Position numbers and translations under genes: made by a program | Shown: in pieces, positions 20,501 through 31,922 of the stretch | Layout: each line of letters opens with the position of its first letter | How positions within the stretch are numbered: position 1 is the first letter of the stretch | Assembly: GCA_037576195.1 (NCBI GenBank) | Contig: CM075103.1 | Location: 25,110,001 to 25,174,000 of the forward strand | Origin: Phytoseiulus persimilis | Lineage: Eukaryota > Arthropoda > Arachnida > Mesostigmata > Phytoseiidae | Direction: 5' to 3' | Length of the DNA: 64,000 nucleotides | Notes under the pieces: model-generated | Databases searched by the model: none | The model's input: the letters and a program-made list of their open reading frames with translations, nothing else | Told to the model about the DNA's origin: nothing

Positions 20501-22678
20501 AGCACTCCATTATTCTCCAAAACGTCCAGCGAGGGGGATCCAGGCCAATCTTGGCACAATAGATGGATTTCGGGGAGAGGAGGTATACTTTGAGACGGAA
20601 CACTCATCTGCGAGCAGAATGAAGCTTTTCAGGTATTTTTGACATTCATTCACCTGATTTTTTCATCTCAAACGACTTCCAATACTGGATCACGCATCAT
20701 TCATGTAGTCTACGCTCCGAATCAGGTTCAGAACAGAACGCATGGGCAGAGCACACTTATCGCGTACTTTTCCGTTCAGAGGATATTCTCGGAATGGCGA
20801 AATGAACTTTTCCGCCGTCTCGAAGAAGGATGGAGCTCCGCTCCCCTCTTGCTCGCGCGACTTCGGAAAAGTTGTGTTTTTTCTCCCAGATTTCAGGTGG
20901 AGGAGAATGAGCCGAAATCGCTCGAGAGGGCGCCGAGTGATGGTAAGCCTGCACTGTATTTTCCACCGTTGATCTGCTGAAAGCTTTCTGGCAGCAGTCA
21001 TTGACGGGTCGAAGATGGAAAATCAGCCTCCATCACGTGTTTCAGCGCACGTGAATACAACATCGACTCATTAGGATGGAGAAATTGTCCTGAGTATTTT
21101 CAGCGAAAGATGGACGAGGTCTCAATGGATCATCGTGGTTACTGACGATGGAACATCGATGCAATTATCGAACTCTCGAAGGATAGAAAGGAGAACCGGG
21201 AGCCCCGAGGGGAGTGATCGCTGGTCTGAACTTCTGATTCCAAGGTGAATCTCGAGAAGTACGCGCTCCTCCGAGAGATGTTGTGGTCCTCGGAAGGAGA
21301 TTCGAATGATTGGCCATGGCAAGAGTCGTTCGTGAACTTGCGAGTGAGCGGGAGAACAGAGAACTTGCGAACGTGGAGCAAGTTCAGAGATACCTCGCTG
21401 TCGCGGACACTCCCCTTGGTAGACATGACGCTCAAAGACTTGAAGTGGGAGTGGGATTCTCTCCGAGGCTTCCGACACTCTGGAGACAAAAATCACAAAT
21501 AACCCATTCTGGCTCTGTCGGATCTCGGCCTCCTGTTCCCTCTGACATTTGACTCTCCTGACCTCGAGGCGGGCACCGTGCCAAAACAAAATCTCGACGC
21601 GAAGGATCGAGCGATCCTCGACGATCAATGTTCCGTGTATAACATCCGTACACCTCCTACGAAGCGTGTAGAAGCTGATGGAAAACTTATCTACCGCGGG
21701 GGCGTCTATGTTCTCTTTTGGAGAGAGCGAATGTCGATCACTAACTTGTGCGTTTCCTGTGTCAGATCGAAGAACAGCAGCGCTTCACGCTCCATTTTCG
21801 AGCTCGCCACTTGTAGTCCAGAATGGGAACATCCAACGAGATAGGACAAACTTGTGGGCTACACGATCCGCTCTGGTAGCAGAGCAACGCAGAGTGTTGC
21901 TCGAGATTCGAATGATTCTCCATTCCTGGTCCAGCGCTCCTCCACAGTTTTCACATCGAGGTGGTGGTCGCGCATTTCAGGGACTGATATATTCTTCGGT
22001 TACCTCCCAAGCTTCTCGGGAAGAAGAGAGTGAACGACATGGGTGCCATTCAGAATGTGATGTTCAATACCATGATCATGCTCCTGTGCTTGGTCCAGGA
22101 GATCGACCAGATTCTGGGACAACCATTCCCCTCCGAAGTCGCCGCTGCGAGTGAGCTAGCTGCTACACAATTGGGAGCAGATCCATCTCGTCTCCTCCTC
22201 GTCGACATGGGAAGAACCCTTTCGTCAGGTGGTTTACGCTCCGAGTCCAGCTTACTCCTTCTTGGTCCTCATGGGATCATGACAATCTGTTACATGAAGT
22301 ACTTGAGCAACCTGTCGGTGTTTGCGGCTTTACGATCAAGACATGCAGTATGCAGCACGTGAGCGGGACAGTCGCCTGTTTATCGGCGCATGCTAAATTC
22401 ACTTTGGGACCCAGATGCAACTCAACACTTGCAACGGTAGCATTGTACGTGAACACGATACGGGCCGAATTCGAGCCGATCAGGTTCCAGTTGAGTGCAC
22501 GATGGCATTCCGGAGAGGACTAGCCTCGTCGCTGTTTCACCTACATTCCATTGGTTAGCGTGGATGTCACGGCCCTTATCGAATCATTCAAACCAGAAAC
22601 GTGGTGCCTCATTCTGCTCGCCTTCCTCGCTTTAGCAGTCGCTTGGTCAATCCTGGAACGTGCTTCAACATCTGGTAT
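17599..22678. other. long stretch without a recognised gene
   Basis: Apart from the 19-bp minisatellite at 17942-18017 I see no repeats. Several frames of 90-170 codons are open on one or both strands (for example 21122-21628 on -, 21245-21502 on +), without family motifs I can name. Spliced host exons may be hidden here. Confidence 0.4.
17942..18017. repeat. 19-bp minisatellite, 4 copies
   Basis: CCCGGAAACTGAGAGAAGT is repeated at 17942, 17961, 17980 and 17999; only the first copy differs, at one base. A truncated fifth copy (CCCGG) follows. The near identity points to recent expansion. Confidence 0.9.
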
Positions 22679-23248
22679 TCTTTGAGATTTTTTTTCTTAT
22701 TTGATTTGATTTTATTGGATCTTACATATGCACATATGTTCCCTTTCGTTTCAGGGGTGAATTGTATTGCGTTCACAGATCATAGTTCGTTGTTCTCCCA
22801 TCGCCTTAGGATATCCATCGTCCTTCTCAGGTCCCTCGCTGTTGAATCAGGGTGAAGTCCTAGTCGGTACGGGAATTCCGTCTGGGAGTATTTTCCTTCC
22901 TCGCATTCCAGAATGACATGTTTGTCGGTTTCCGGGGCTCCACATCGAACGCATTTCGTGTCTATGGAAGGGTCTCGGGAGTTTTGTCGGCTCTTGGTGT
23001 TGAGCATTCCTGCTCTGGCTAGCGCCAGTAACCGACTGCCCCGCGAGTTATCGTATAGTTCCCTCTCGAGACCTCGAGTCTCTTTGAACTGTCGATAAAC
23101 AGTCAATGTGGATCTGTATTCCATATTCCGTCTCCATATGGAGTCCAACTTATCCCGCACTCTCGTTTTGAGTTCTTTGCGGAACATATTCCACATTGGT
23201 CTGTTTTGCGTATTTCTGGTCAGGCTGAGATCTTCAAGGTCATACTGG
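22679..23248 (-). mobile_element. 5'-truncated non-LTR retrotransposon, copy 1
   Basis: The - strand frame 23274-22780 encodes the C-terminal part of a LINE ORF2-like protein, ending in the zinc-knuckle CVRCGAPETDKHVILEC (C-X2-C-X7-H-X4-C) and then DILRRWENNEL. The DNA is nearly identical to copy 2 at 52.7-53.6 kb and shares its 3' tail, which read on the - strand is ATAAAATCAAATCAAATAAG. Identity stops abruptly at about 23248, so the 5' end is a truncation, as is usual for LINE insertions. The first nine or so codons of the open frame lie outside the element. Confidence 0.8.
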
Positions 23249-24127
23249 GCAAGAATCTGGCAGGACGCTGACACAATATCGAGGACCTTGGAATTCGCGC
23301 CCGTATGTAGCTCACCTCCGCGTTTGCAGCCTAGAATAGAATAACCTCTGCAACGGTATCAACGGACGCGACACCATCACTTTAAGGAGTCAAACCGCGA
23401 GTCTTGGAATTTGGGAACGATTCCACACCAACCGAAAACTTCCCCAACCGTGTATCAGTTGCCGCTGGCCTCAGGTCATCCAGGAAAGATCCTCGAACGA
23501 GTGCTTCAGTCCGGAATCGCTTCACTCCGGAGAATCGAAGTCATTGACTTCCAAGTTAGCAGGGGGCCTGACGCGAGGAGGCTTGCGGCGAGGAATAGAT
23601 TCGAGAAACTCTACTTCAAGACCAGTGCGAAATTCCTCGGGACTGGAACACCGATGTTTGAAAAGTTTCTGACCTACAACATGACAAGAGGGTTGTTCGA
23701 CAAGGACGGATTCATGAAACTGCAGCCATTGATCGCTTTATGTTGTGTCTTCGTGTTGGCGAAAATGTTTCAAGAACTCTGTCAAACGTGGAAATCATGG
23801 ACTCTGAAAGGCTTCCGTATTTCCCCGGACAATAGCCGCGGGAAGTCAAGGTAGCTGATGCGAGGCCCTCATCCCAGGCCATGCACCTGCGCTCAGAAGA
23901 GAGGTGAGCACGGGAGCGAGTGGGAGCTGGAGTCGTGAGCGCTGTTTGATCCACCGGTGCAGACCATGAAGCAGTTCTGAACGCATCCTCTTCGGATGTT
24001 CCCGCTGCAGTCGTACCTTCGATCCCCACGCAGCCTATCACGCAGGTTCCTCCGACCGCCGCGCGGCGAACTGACGAAACCCACTAGCGAGACCGCCTTG
24101 AGCGGGGGTCGCAACGGGTCCGACAGC
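23249..24127. other. stretch without a recognised gene
   Basis: A 147-codon frame at 23411-23854 (+) is open (contains FEKLYFKTSAKFLG and a hydrophobic segment LIALCCVFVLAKMF) but I do not recognise it. Downstream the LINE endonuclease remnant begins. Confidence 0.35.
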
Positions 24128-27021
24128 TCTGCCGTGTAGGCGTCGCCAGGATGAGCGCTTGACCAATCGTCCTCAAAAAGAATGAACACTGACCACAACC
24201 TGATCATGATCCAATGCAAATTGGAAAAGGCCAGGAGACCCACTGAAAAAAATCTCAATCATAGATTCCCGAAAAGCAGAAGCTTTAGTCCAAAGAGGGC
24301 TGTGGACCAATGCATTGAAAGGAAACGTAACGTACGACGAACTGAAAAACGAAATCGCGTCAGCATCGAAGCAAGCATGCCGAAAGCTGAAAGTACGAGA
24401 TCGTCCCATGGTTTCCTCGAGAGAAATCAAAGAGGAGACCCAGCTCCGCAAAGCAGCCCACCAAGCCTACGGAGCGGCCCGCAAACCCGGAATGGGAGAG
24501 GAGGAGGCGTTGAGAGCGTACCGCACACAACAGCAGAGAGTCAGAGCGGCGGTAGCGAAGGAGCTACGAGTGAGAGAGCGGAAAACTCTCTCATACGTAC
24601 TTAACGCACCGAGACATGAGAAAGGCAGACGCTTCTGGCGAATCGTGAATCGAGACAACAGAGGCGAAAGTAGAAGAGATAAACTGAGAGACGAACAGGG
24701 AGTGGAAATCCCCCGGTCCCGAACGGATAATCACCTCACTCATGTGGGAAAGAGGATACTCATGGCGACCCATCCAGATGAGGAGCTCCCAGAGATTGGG
24801 AAGATAGAAACAACCGGGATAGCGGTCACGGAGACGGAAATTGGGGAGAATCGAGCCCCCAGCATGAACAGTTTGCGGCGTTGAACGCGCGCACGGTAAC
24901 AGCAACATTTTCTGGCAACTCCCGCGCGGACTCGCTCGTGACTAAGCGTTAAACTGAACTCATCCAGAGCTCTATGCAGGCATGCGTAAGCCGATGTTCC
25001 CACGGTGGAAACGTTCGCCCGAAAGCATCCAGGTAGCTTGCCAGTGGCAGCGATTTCTTCCATGTTTAAGTCTCCAAGGCACTCGTCGCCCTGTCGAAAG
25101 CATCCGCTATGGGACTCGACAAAATCCCAAGCGGAATCGTAAAGGACCTGGAGGGAATGGGACGAGGACATATTACCCAATTCTTAAATAAGATCCTAGA
25201 TGGACAGGAAGAGATCCCGGAGGACTGGAAAGAAGGAAGACTAGTCATGGCGGAGGAGCCAAACTCCACCCGGGGCAACCTCCTGACTTACAGACCTCTA
25301 ACAATCTCCCCAGTGCTATGCCGACTATCCATGAAAATCCTGGCGAATACGATTTCAGAATGGATGGGAAAAGAAACCAGGCAGGGGTCAGGAACGGCAG
25401 GAGAGGTGAAGATAATATCTTAATCCTAACGAGTGCCATAGAAATATCCAGACTTCGGAAAGAGGGACTGGTATGTTGCTTCCTGGATTGCTCAGCTGCG
25501 TACGAAGCCGAGTGTGTAGAAATACGCTGTAAGAGAAGCTCAGGGAGCTGGGAATGGACCAGGCGTGGATCGAACTACTCCGAAGACCATATACAGGAAC
25601 CAGAAGCAAGCTGGTCAACGGAGAACACTCATCAGAGTGGGTAGAGGGAACAGGTGGTCTCCGACAAGGATTCCCAGGAAGTCCTGTATTGTTCCTACTA
25701 CACACCTCCTCACTTGAAGAGCGCCTACAGAACAGTGGCTGCGGCTTCAGAGTACGGAGGAGAGGAAACTTCTGGAACACGTAGGAGAAGAAATACACCA
25801 ACATATCCGGATTGCTTTTCGCCGACGATCTCATCCTGATGGGGAGAAACTTCGCGGAACTAGAAAAAGTCGTTGGAGATCACGTCCCAATTCGGAGACG
25901 AAATGAAACTAACATTCAACCCAACAAAGAGCGCGATCATGATTTTCTCCGAGTGTGGGATTGGCCGAGAGAAAACCCTCAAGGTACAAGGTAAAGACAC
26001 ACCGAAGGCCTCGTACTACAAGTACCTGGGAATCACGGTATCAGACAATGAGAACTACGTGAGTGTCCAAGAGGACATCTGGGTAGAAAAATCTCGGAAG
26101 GTTCTGAACCAACTGCATGCAAGAGCGCTCTGGGGACTCAACAGATTTGAAATCTCCAAGACGCTGAGAAGGCGGTCGCCGTCCCAGCACTCCCATACGC
26201 GAACGCAGTGACAGTTACGTCGAAATCTCTGGAAGATAGAATATCGACGGCCCAGAACGAAGCGGGGAGATTTTCTCTTGGGATCTCCAACAGCAAAGTG
26301 GGAAACGAATTCGTCACAGGCGAGCTGGGCTGGTCTTCCTTCAGAGCAAGAGAAGCTCAAAGTAAGGTGAGATATCTCAACAGAGTAAAATCCATGCAAG
26401 AATACAGATGGCCGAAAGCCACACTGGACATTATGGAACTAACCGGAGTAAAAACAAGTGCAATACACAGAGAACAGGAACTGCGCCGTGAATTTGAATG
26501 TGCAGGAATCAGCCTGACGTTCACGGAGGAGGGCATCCCACTCCAAGGAACTTTCAACAAAGCGATCAAAGAAAAGATCCGCGAGATTGAAACGACTAAA
26601 TGGAGAGACTCGATGAGTCGGAAAATCAGTCTGACCCGATACAGGACCCATGCTAAGGATAGAGGGACCAAGAAAAACCCCTACGACAACAGCAGAGGAT
26701 CCGCCCTGTTGGCGCTCAGCAGAGCAGGAATGCTAAGAACAAGGAGCTTCAGACTATACTCCGAACCGGGACTAGAAATTACCTGCGTAAAATGCGGAAT
26801 GGTTCCGGAGACAATGCGCCACGTCATCTGTGAATGTAACGATGGCTTCTTCGCGGACGAGGAAGTGCTTAGGCGACTGGGACTCGACGAAGACCTCTCA
26901 CTAGAGACGATGGACCAAACCAAGAGACTCCTACAGCAGTGGGAGAAAGAAACATACAATATCCGCTGAGTTTACTTGCCACTGAAGCGAAAGTGTCATT
27001 ATATTATGAGGATAAATAAAT
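24128..27021 (+). mobile_element. non-LTR retrotransposon (LINE), near full ORF2 length, decayed
   Basis: Parts in order on the + strand. About 24150-24260 holds the end of an AP-type endonuclease, with NTDHNLIMIQCKL. 24315-24884 is a basic linker. 25109-25423 is the reverse transcriptase fingers (GLDKIPSGIVKDLEG, IPEDWKEGRLVM, TYRPLTISPVLCRL). 25470-25500 is motif A (CFLDCSAAYE), about 25654-25690 the GLRQGFPGSPVLF motif, and 25812 onward LFADDLILMG, the catalytic FADD. 26040-26210 is the thumb region. 26208-26969 is the C-terminal domain with CVKCGMVPETMRHVICEC. The 3' end is GATAAATAAATACC near 27010. Several frameshifts separate these parts, and about 24885-25090 does not fit the protein and may be an insertion. 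It belongs to the same broad family as copies 1 and 2, with an FADD-type active site. Confidence 0.85.
26208..26969 (+). pseudogene. LINE ORF2 C-terminal domain, open part
   Basis: This is the longest uninterrupted part of the LINE, 253 codons. It runs from TSKSLEDRISTAQNEAGRFS through FVTGELGWSSFRAREAQSK and YDNSRGSALLALSRAGMLR to a zinc-knuckle (C-X2-C-X8-H-X4-C, about residues 192-209) and the C-terminal RRLGLDEDLS helix. The matching blocks GELGWSSF, YDNSRGS.LLAL.RAGML and the zinc-knuckle are also present in copy 2 (52.8-53.6 kb), although the two are clearly different subfamilies. It cannot act alone, because the upstream RT is frameshifted. Confidence 0.8.
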
Positions 27022-29110
27022 ACCAATCTCAGCGCGCTCCCCTCGACTTTCGGAGGGAAAGCTGGCAAAGAAAACCTGATACTGCGAATAAGTGTCCCCA
27101 CCGAAGCGTGAACTGCGATGATGGGGGAGCCGTGGGCTTACAGAGAGTTTGCGCGCCAAAATCACGTTCCGGTGCCTGAGTTCAGAACATCCGATCCACC
27201 AGCATCCGCGCTTTTAGCTGCGTGCCCCATCCATCCGTGGGCGCCGTCCACATGTTGCGCGACTTTCCAATCCAGAATGGCTCAGAATGTCCCAGGGAGG
27301 GAGGATTTAGAAGGGAAACGTTCCGGCTCATCGAATCGCCTTCGTAGAATACGAAATGACGTCCGCAATGAGTCTCGGATCGATAGAAGAATCGAGAACG
27401 GTTGTGCGAACGGGTGCTCGGCTTGGGTTGTCGGATCAGCAAGGCGGGAGAGGAGCAGGTTTCAGAGCAATGGAAATCTCTCATTGGGGGTTGGGTTCGT
27501 CGATTCTCCGGCAAAAATTCATAACAGGAGCTATTGGCGGGACGTGTAAAAAAAATTCGTTTACTGTGACGTTTGGTGAAGCTTCCCTGTTCCGTTGGGA
27601 AGGTGAACCCGCTGTGCACCAGATGCGATGGGGTTGTGTCGTTGAATTTCTCCAGCCCACGCATAAATGAGGCGGAGAGTCTCAGAGCACCATTCAGAAG
27701 CAACCTTGGGGTCGGATTTTCAAGAGCCCCCGTCATTGTTGAAATGGCGAACCTTGCCTCACAAGTCGAACGGAGTCCATTGGGAGAAAATCTGTTCAGC
27801 AGTTTGGTTCTCCCAATGTTCCAAAGGCTTAGACGCGTTTTCCTCATTACAGAAAAACGCTACTGCTGTCGACGGAGATTTGCGGGCAGAGCGTTTGATC
27901 GAAGCTCGATAAAATTGGAGAATCATCAGGAGCTCAACCCCATCTCGTGACTCTGAGCTCATGCTACTCCGGTCCTCAGCAAAACACGAACCGAGTCGGG
28001 CTCCAGGTCCGGAAAATTGACTCTTCCAAAATGCGAAATTCTCATTTCTGATGGGAACTCTGCAAACATCAGATTTCAGCGAATATAACTAGAGACCCTA
28101 CGCCCATCTTCGCTCTCCGTTGCAACTGAGAACCTTCCTCGCCTAGACCCATGATTCCCATTTTGATTCGTTACTGAATCGAAGACCACGAACTTTCTGC
28201 AGCGATTTTTTCCTATATTCGTGGCAAATCTTGGGTGGGCTTCCGAGCAAGGGTACTGGAACATTAGTCTCTCCAGAACTCCAGGATATTGCGTTGTCTG
28301 TTTCCGACCTCCTCGAGGGTCAATCATAAGCGCTGCACCCAGCAGTCTGACGTGAGAGACGGAAGATTCAACTCTCTCTCGACCAAGACTTTCCGGCCCC
28401 GGACATTCCGGGCCGGACGTTTCAGCCCGAAGGCATTTCGGCTCCCGGACTTTCCGGCCGCAAGACTATCCGGTCTTAGCATGCCGTCCGCCGACATTGC
28501 GGCCCCTGGCGGCGGCGGTCATCTGTGCATGGGACCATGCACTGTGCTCATGTACCATATAGCGACTCGTCGTCGTTCTTAGGATTGCATACGCCCATTG
28601 CTTGCTTCAACCCGCGATCAAAGAGATCCTCGGTGAGTGTCTCCCTAGAAATGAGGTTCCGCAGACCCACGCAGCACCCGTTCATCCCAACTGGAGCCGT
28701 GCTCCCTCACAGGAAGCCCACAGCATCTAACGCGACGTTAGATGAACGAGGTCTTCCGTCGCAATGGATTCGACGTCATTCCCTAACCACAACGGATGAC
28801 TTCCGCCCTCCGCGGAATGGAGAGGCTTTCTTGGGGGCGACACGCGAATGGAGGATCAATGATGATCTTGTTGAACACCAGTTGGAATCCGGAGATCGCG
28901 AGTACTGGCTTGTTGGAACCAATATCTCAATCAGTAAGTGAAACACGGTCGCTACGGCACGTGTTCGACCTCGATTCATATCCCAGCGCCCCCTGCGCAC
29001 CACCAAAACGGATGCTAAAGTAGAACATCAATCCTTTTTCACTGAAGTTGTGTGTCCTCATCCTTCTGGAATTGCCTGCTCAATGTGAAGGTGGTAGAGA
29101 AACACCTGGC
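27022..29110. other. stretch without a recognised gene
   Basis: A 221-codon frame on the - strand (27182-27847) and overlapping + frames are open but carry no motif. A degenerate tandem repeat lies at 28388-28495. No other structure is evident. Confidence 0.4.
28388..28495 (+). repeat. degenerate 14-18 bp tandem repeat (GACTTTCCGGCC)
   Basis: Variants of GACTTTCCGGCC (GACATTCCGGGCC, GACGTTTCAGCCC, GCATTTCGGCTCC, GACTTTCCGGCCG, GACTATCCGG, GACATTGCGGCCC) follow each other with irregular spacing of 14-18 bp. One frame gives a Phe/Pro/Arg repeat (TFRPRTFRAGRFSP). The copies are too diverged for a recent expansion. Confidence 0.6.
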
Positions 29111-29282
29111 GCGATCCCCGGTCATGCTCATGATCCGTGATGACTAGGGCACGAAATCGCATGCATTTTCCCGAGATAATTCCATTGGTTGCATGAGATT
29201 AATCGATTGCGATGAGGGGATAATTTCGAAAAAGTGCATGGAATTCCGTGCCCTAGTCATCACGGATCATGACCGGGGATCG
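29111..29282. mobile_element. palindromic MITE-like element 1
   Basis: Left arm 29111-29183 and right arm 29209-29282 are inverted copies, including GATCCGTGATGACTAGGGCACG and its complement, with a loop of about 25 bp. The right arm has GCGATGAGGGGATAATTTCG, and this inner block recurs inverted in the element at 56335-56445. No coding capacity. I could not define a target duplication. Confidence 0.75.
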
Positions 29283-30318
29283 AATCGCTGCCTGCATTCA
29301 CCTGGAGTTGTGATGACCGTGGAAACAACTTTGAACACACGAAGACTATGAAATCTCCATAAGAGGTCTATGTGGGAGCGCCACCGTCTGGGGCCGTCCG
29401 CGTCATTGCCAAGCATTGCCATGATTCATTGCCATTCGTGTTGAACGGACGAGGAAATGAACCAGCTTCAGACCCTGCTTCGACCGGAGGAGATGAAGCC
29501 ACAGTCGACCGAGCTTATAAGAGACAGACTGGGGAATCGAAGGAACTCTCCTATTCGCGGTTTTCCTCTTATAACCGATGTGAGCCTGCTTTTCATGACT
29601 CTGATGGTTCTCCCAGCTTATGGATGTCATGACTGGCGTCCAGAAGATGAGACATCTCGTGTCGATAACAATATGCCTGTTGATTCTATTCTAAGAACTC
29701 TCATATCCTCAGCTCTGTCATTCGTGTTAGTATATCCCGAGATCGAATTCCGGACCTCTATCGAGAGAAGCCCGTTATTTTACTTCGAACACGCATCTTG
29801 AGAGTTCTGTTCTCCACTGGTTCTTATTTGTCGCGATTGTCGCTGAAAGTAAGGTTATTTCATCAATTTTCACACAGAAGCGAGAGTCGTATGGAGCCGA
29901 GTCGGTAGCTCCGGACAGACAGGATCGGGGTCTACAAGAGAAGATTGCCCACACTTCATCCGCAGACGATCACTTTTAGTTCTAGTTGGTTTAAAAGGCT
30001 ATAACAGAGCGAATTGTAATTCGCGGATATCCGGTCCCATTGCAAGTTCCTGCGACTGCCCACACTGGGGAGAGTCTAACTGTCCGTTTCCCAGTTGCCG
30101 AAACGCACCTCGAGACACAATACAGACGCAAATTCGGAGGAAATTGTGTTGTTTTCGCCCCCTGCTGACAGTTTGCCCCTTTCTGACTTGATTTTCATTC
30201 CTGGCGCTTGTTCTCGGCTCCACGGACAGCGAGCTCGATCAGAATGACTGTTATCGCCATGATACTCCATAGATTCCCAGAAAAAAAGCCTTCCGACCCG
30301 GTCCGATCACTGGAAGTG
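29283..30318. other. stretch without a recognised gene
   Basis: A 114-codon frame at 29457-29801 (+) contains a hydrophobic stretch (SLLFMTLMVLPAYG) but no recognised domain. Nothing else is evident. Confidence 0.35.
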
Positions 30319-31023
30319 TGTGTTCCAACCCATTCGCCTCGATTCATCATCGTCATCATTGAAGTCGACCAAGGCCGATTCGCCCTTAGTCCCACCTATA
30401 GCCACTAGTGGACTTGGCGTTTCTGGGCGCCTGAAATGCAAGGGAACATGTGTGCATGGTAGGAACCGATGGATTCAAATCCAAGAACGAACAACACTGT
30501 TGGATGCAGGCGATCAATTAGGTTTATTCTGAGTCATCATATTCCTCGACCTCCTTGAGAGCTCCAAAGCTTCCTCATCATATTCATCGTCATCTCGCAC
30601 TCGCAGCTCCCTGTCACTGATCCGCGACCCCAAATCTTGAGCCAAGCAGCATTGCCGATTGGCAGGCTCAGTGAGGAAGCCTAAGAAGTTCAGAATAGAG
30701 CTTATCGTGAGGACTCTATCATTCACGAAAAATGAGTGGACAAGCAACCAACGATATCAAACACCATGCTTGCGTCCTCTAATCCGCTCATCTACAGTTA
30801 CAGAGAGCTGCGAGTGCGAGATGACGATGAATATGATGAGGACGTTTCAGAACTCTTAGCGAGAGCCGAGGAGTATGATGACTCCGACTCAGTGTGAAGT
30901 CATTTGATCGCCTGCATTCAACTGTGTTGTTCGTTCTTGGATCTGAATTCATCGCTTCTCATCCTGCACACATGCCGGCGTCCAGAAACGCCAAAGCCAC
31001 TAGTGGCTATCGGTGGGACGGCG
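30319..31023. mobile_element. large fold-back structure encoding a duplicated acidic C-terminus
   Basis: Arm 1 (about 30395-30622) and arm 2 (about 30797-31023) are imperfect inverted copies about 225 bp long around a spacer of about 170 bp. Matching blocks include GATCCAAGAACGAACAACAC, GCAGGCGATCAA, TCATATTCATCGTCATCTCG and GCCACTAGTGG. Each arm, read outward, encodes the same acidic C-terminus (ELRVRDDDEYDEE in arm 1, ELRVRDDDEYDED then EEYDDSDSV in arm 2). The arms look like two head-to-head copies of the 3' part of an unidentified element. The outer flank of arm 1 (30319-30394) recurs inverted at 31838-31921. Confidence 0.7.
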
Positions 31024-31027
31024 TAGC

Positions 31028-31087
31028 CTCAGATGCCAGAAACTCAGATGCCAGACTCTCAGATGCCAGAAACTCAGATGCCAGAAT
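31028..31087 (+). repeat. 15-bp minisatellite, 4 copies
   Basis: CTCAGATGCCAGAAA is repeated at 31028, 31043, 31058 and 31073. In frame it encodes SDARN repeats. It directly follows arm 2 of the fold-back. The same array, inverted and followed by related flanking sequence, occurs at 31762-31836. Confidence 0.9.
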
Positions 31088-31761
31088 AAAACACTCCCCC
31101 GACTGCGGATGGAGGCCGCGAATGAAGTTAGGCAGAACCGGGGAGCTCGATGGGGAAAGCTACAGCTCCAAAGGTTTTAGCACAGGCTACCTCTGTTACC
31201 CTCCTTGGGCCAACAGGATCAGCTTGAGAACCACCCCGGACATGTGATTATTGTCGATCGACGTGGAAAACTCAACGACGTCCTCATTGCGGGTCTACGG
31301 ACCCGCCTCAATCCTACACTCTCTCCGTCACTGGCAGTGATGATTCGCTAGCGACGAGTAGAAAGGAAGGTAGTTCCTCCCATAACTCCGTGCATTGAGT
31401 GAGGAATCGCCGAGCTAGCGGCCCAAAATCCAAGTTGAGGCCGAGCGAGCTTTCGGCGAAGGGGGCTGCGACCGCTCGGAATGCGCGAGTGATCGCTTTT
31501 CTATTTCCCCGGAGCTCGAGTCCCCGAACGTCCACGCTGATCGAGATTGAAGACATGCATCGAATGTCCCATCCATTCATCATGATTCATTCGTTGCCAT
31601 CATCAGCAAACCATCAATAAATCACAGGGGGTGCGGTGCAGCGTGTACCATATGTACAAAGGGTCTGCCGCATGACTCGCGCTCGTTGCAGACGTCGGAG
31701 ACGCTTTGCTCCCAAATCCGCCTAATTAGCGGGGATCTATCCGGGATCGGGAGAGGGTTTC

Positions 31762-31921
31762 ATTCTGGCATCTGAGTTTCTGGCATCTGAGTTTCTGGCA
31801 TCTGAGATTCTGGCATCTGAGTTTCTGGCATCTGAGGCATAACCGGTGGGACTCGCGGCGAACTGATCTCCATCGACTTCCATGATGATGATGATGAAGA
31901 ATTTAGGCGAATGCGTTGGAA
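31762..31921 (-). repeat. inverted second copy: 15-bp minisatellite (5 copies) plus 84-bp flank
   Basis: 31762-31836 holds five copies of TTTCTGGCATCTGAG, the reverse complement of the array at 31028. It is followed by 31838-31921, which is the inverted copy of 30319-30394 (both encode a segment like PTHSPRFIIVIIEVD). The flank beyond the minisatellite (31738-31761) also matches the sequence after the first array. The copy ends where element A begins (31923). Confidence 0.8.
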
Positions 31922-31922
31922 C

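Noticed and set aside
21245-21502. Possible signalling-domain exon (LVDMTLKDLKWEWDSLRGF)
   Set aside because: I considered a RasGEF-like domain, but the expected motifs around it are absent and no consistent splice sites were found.
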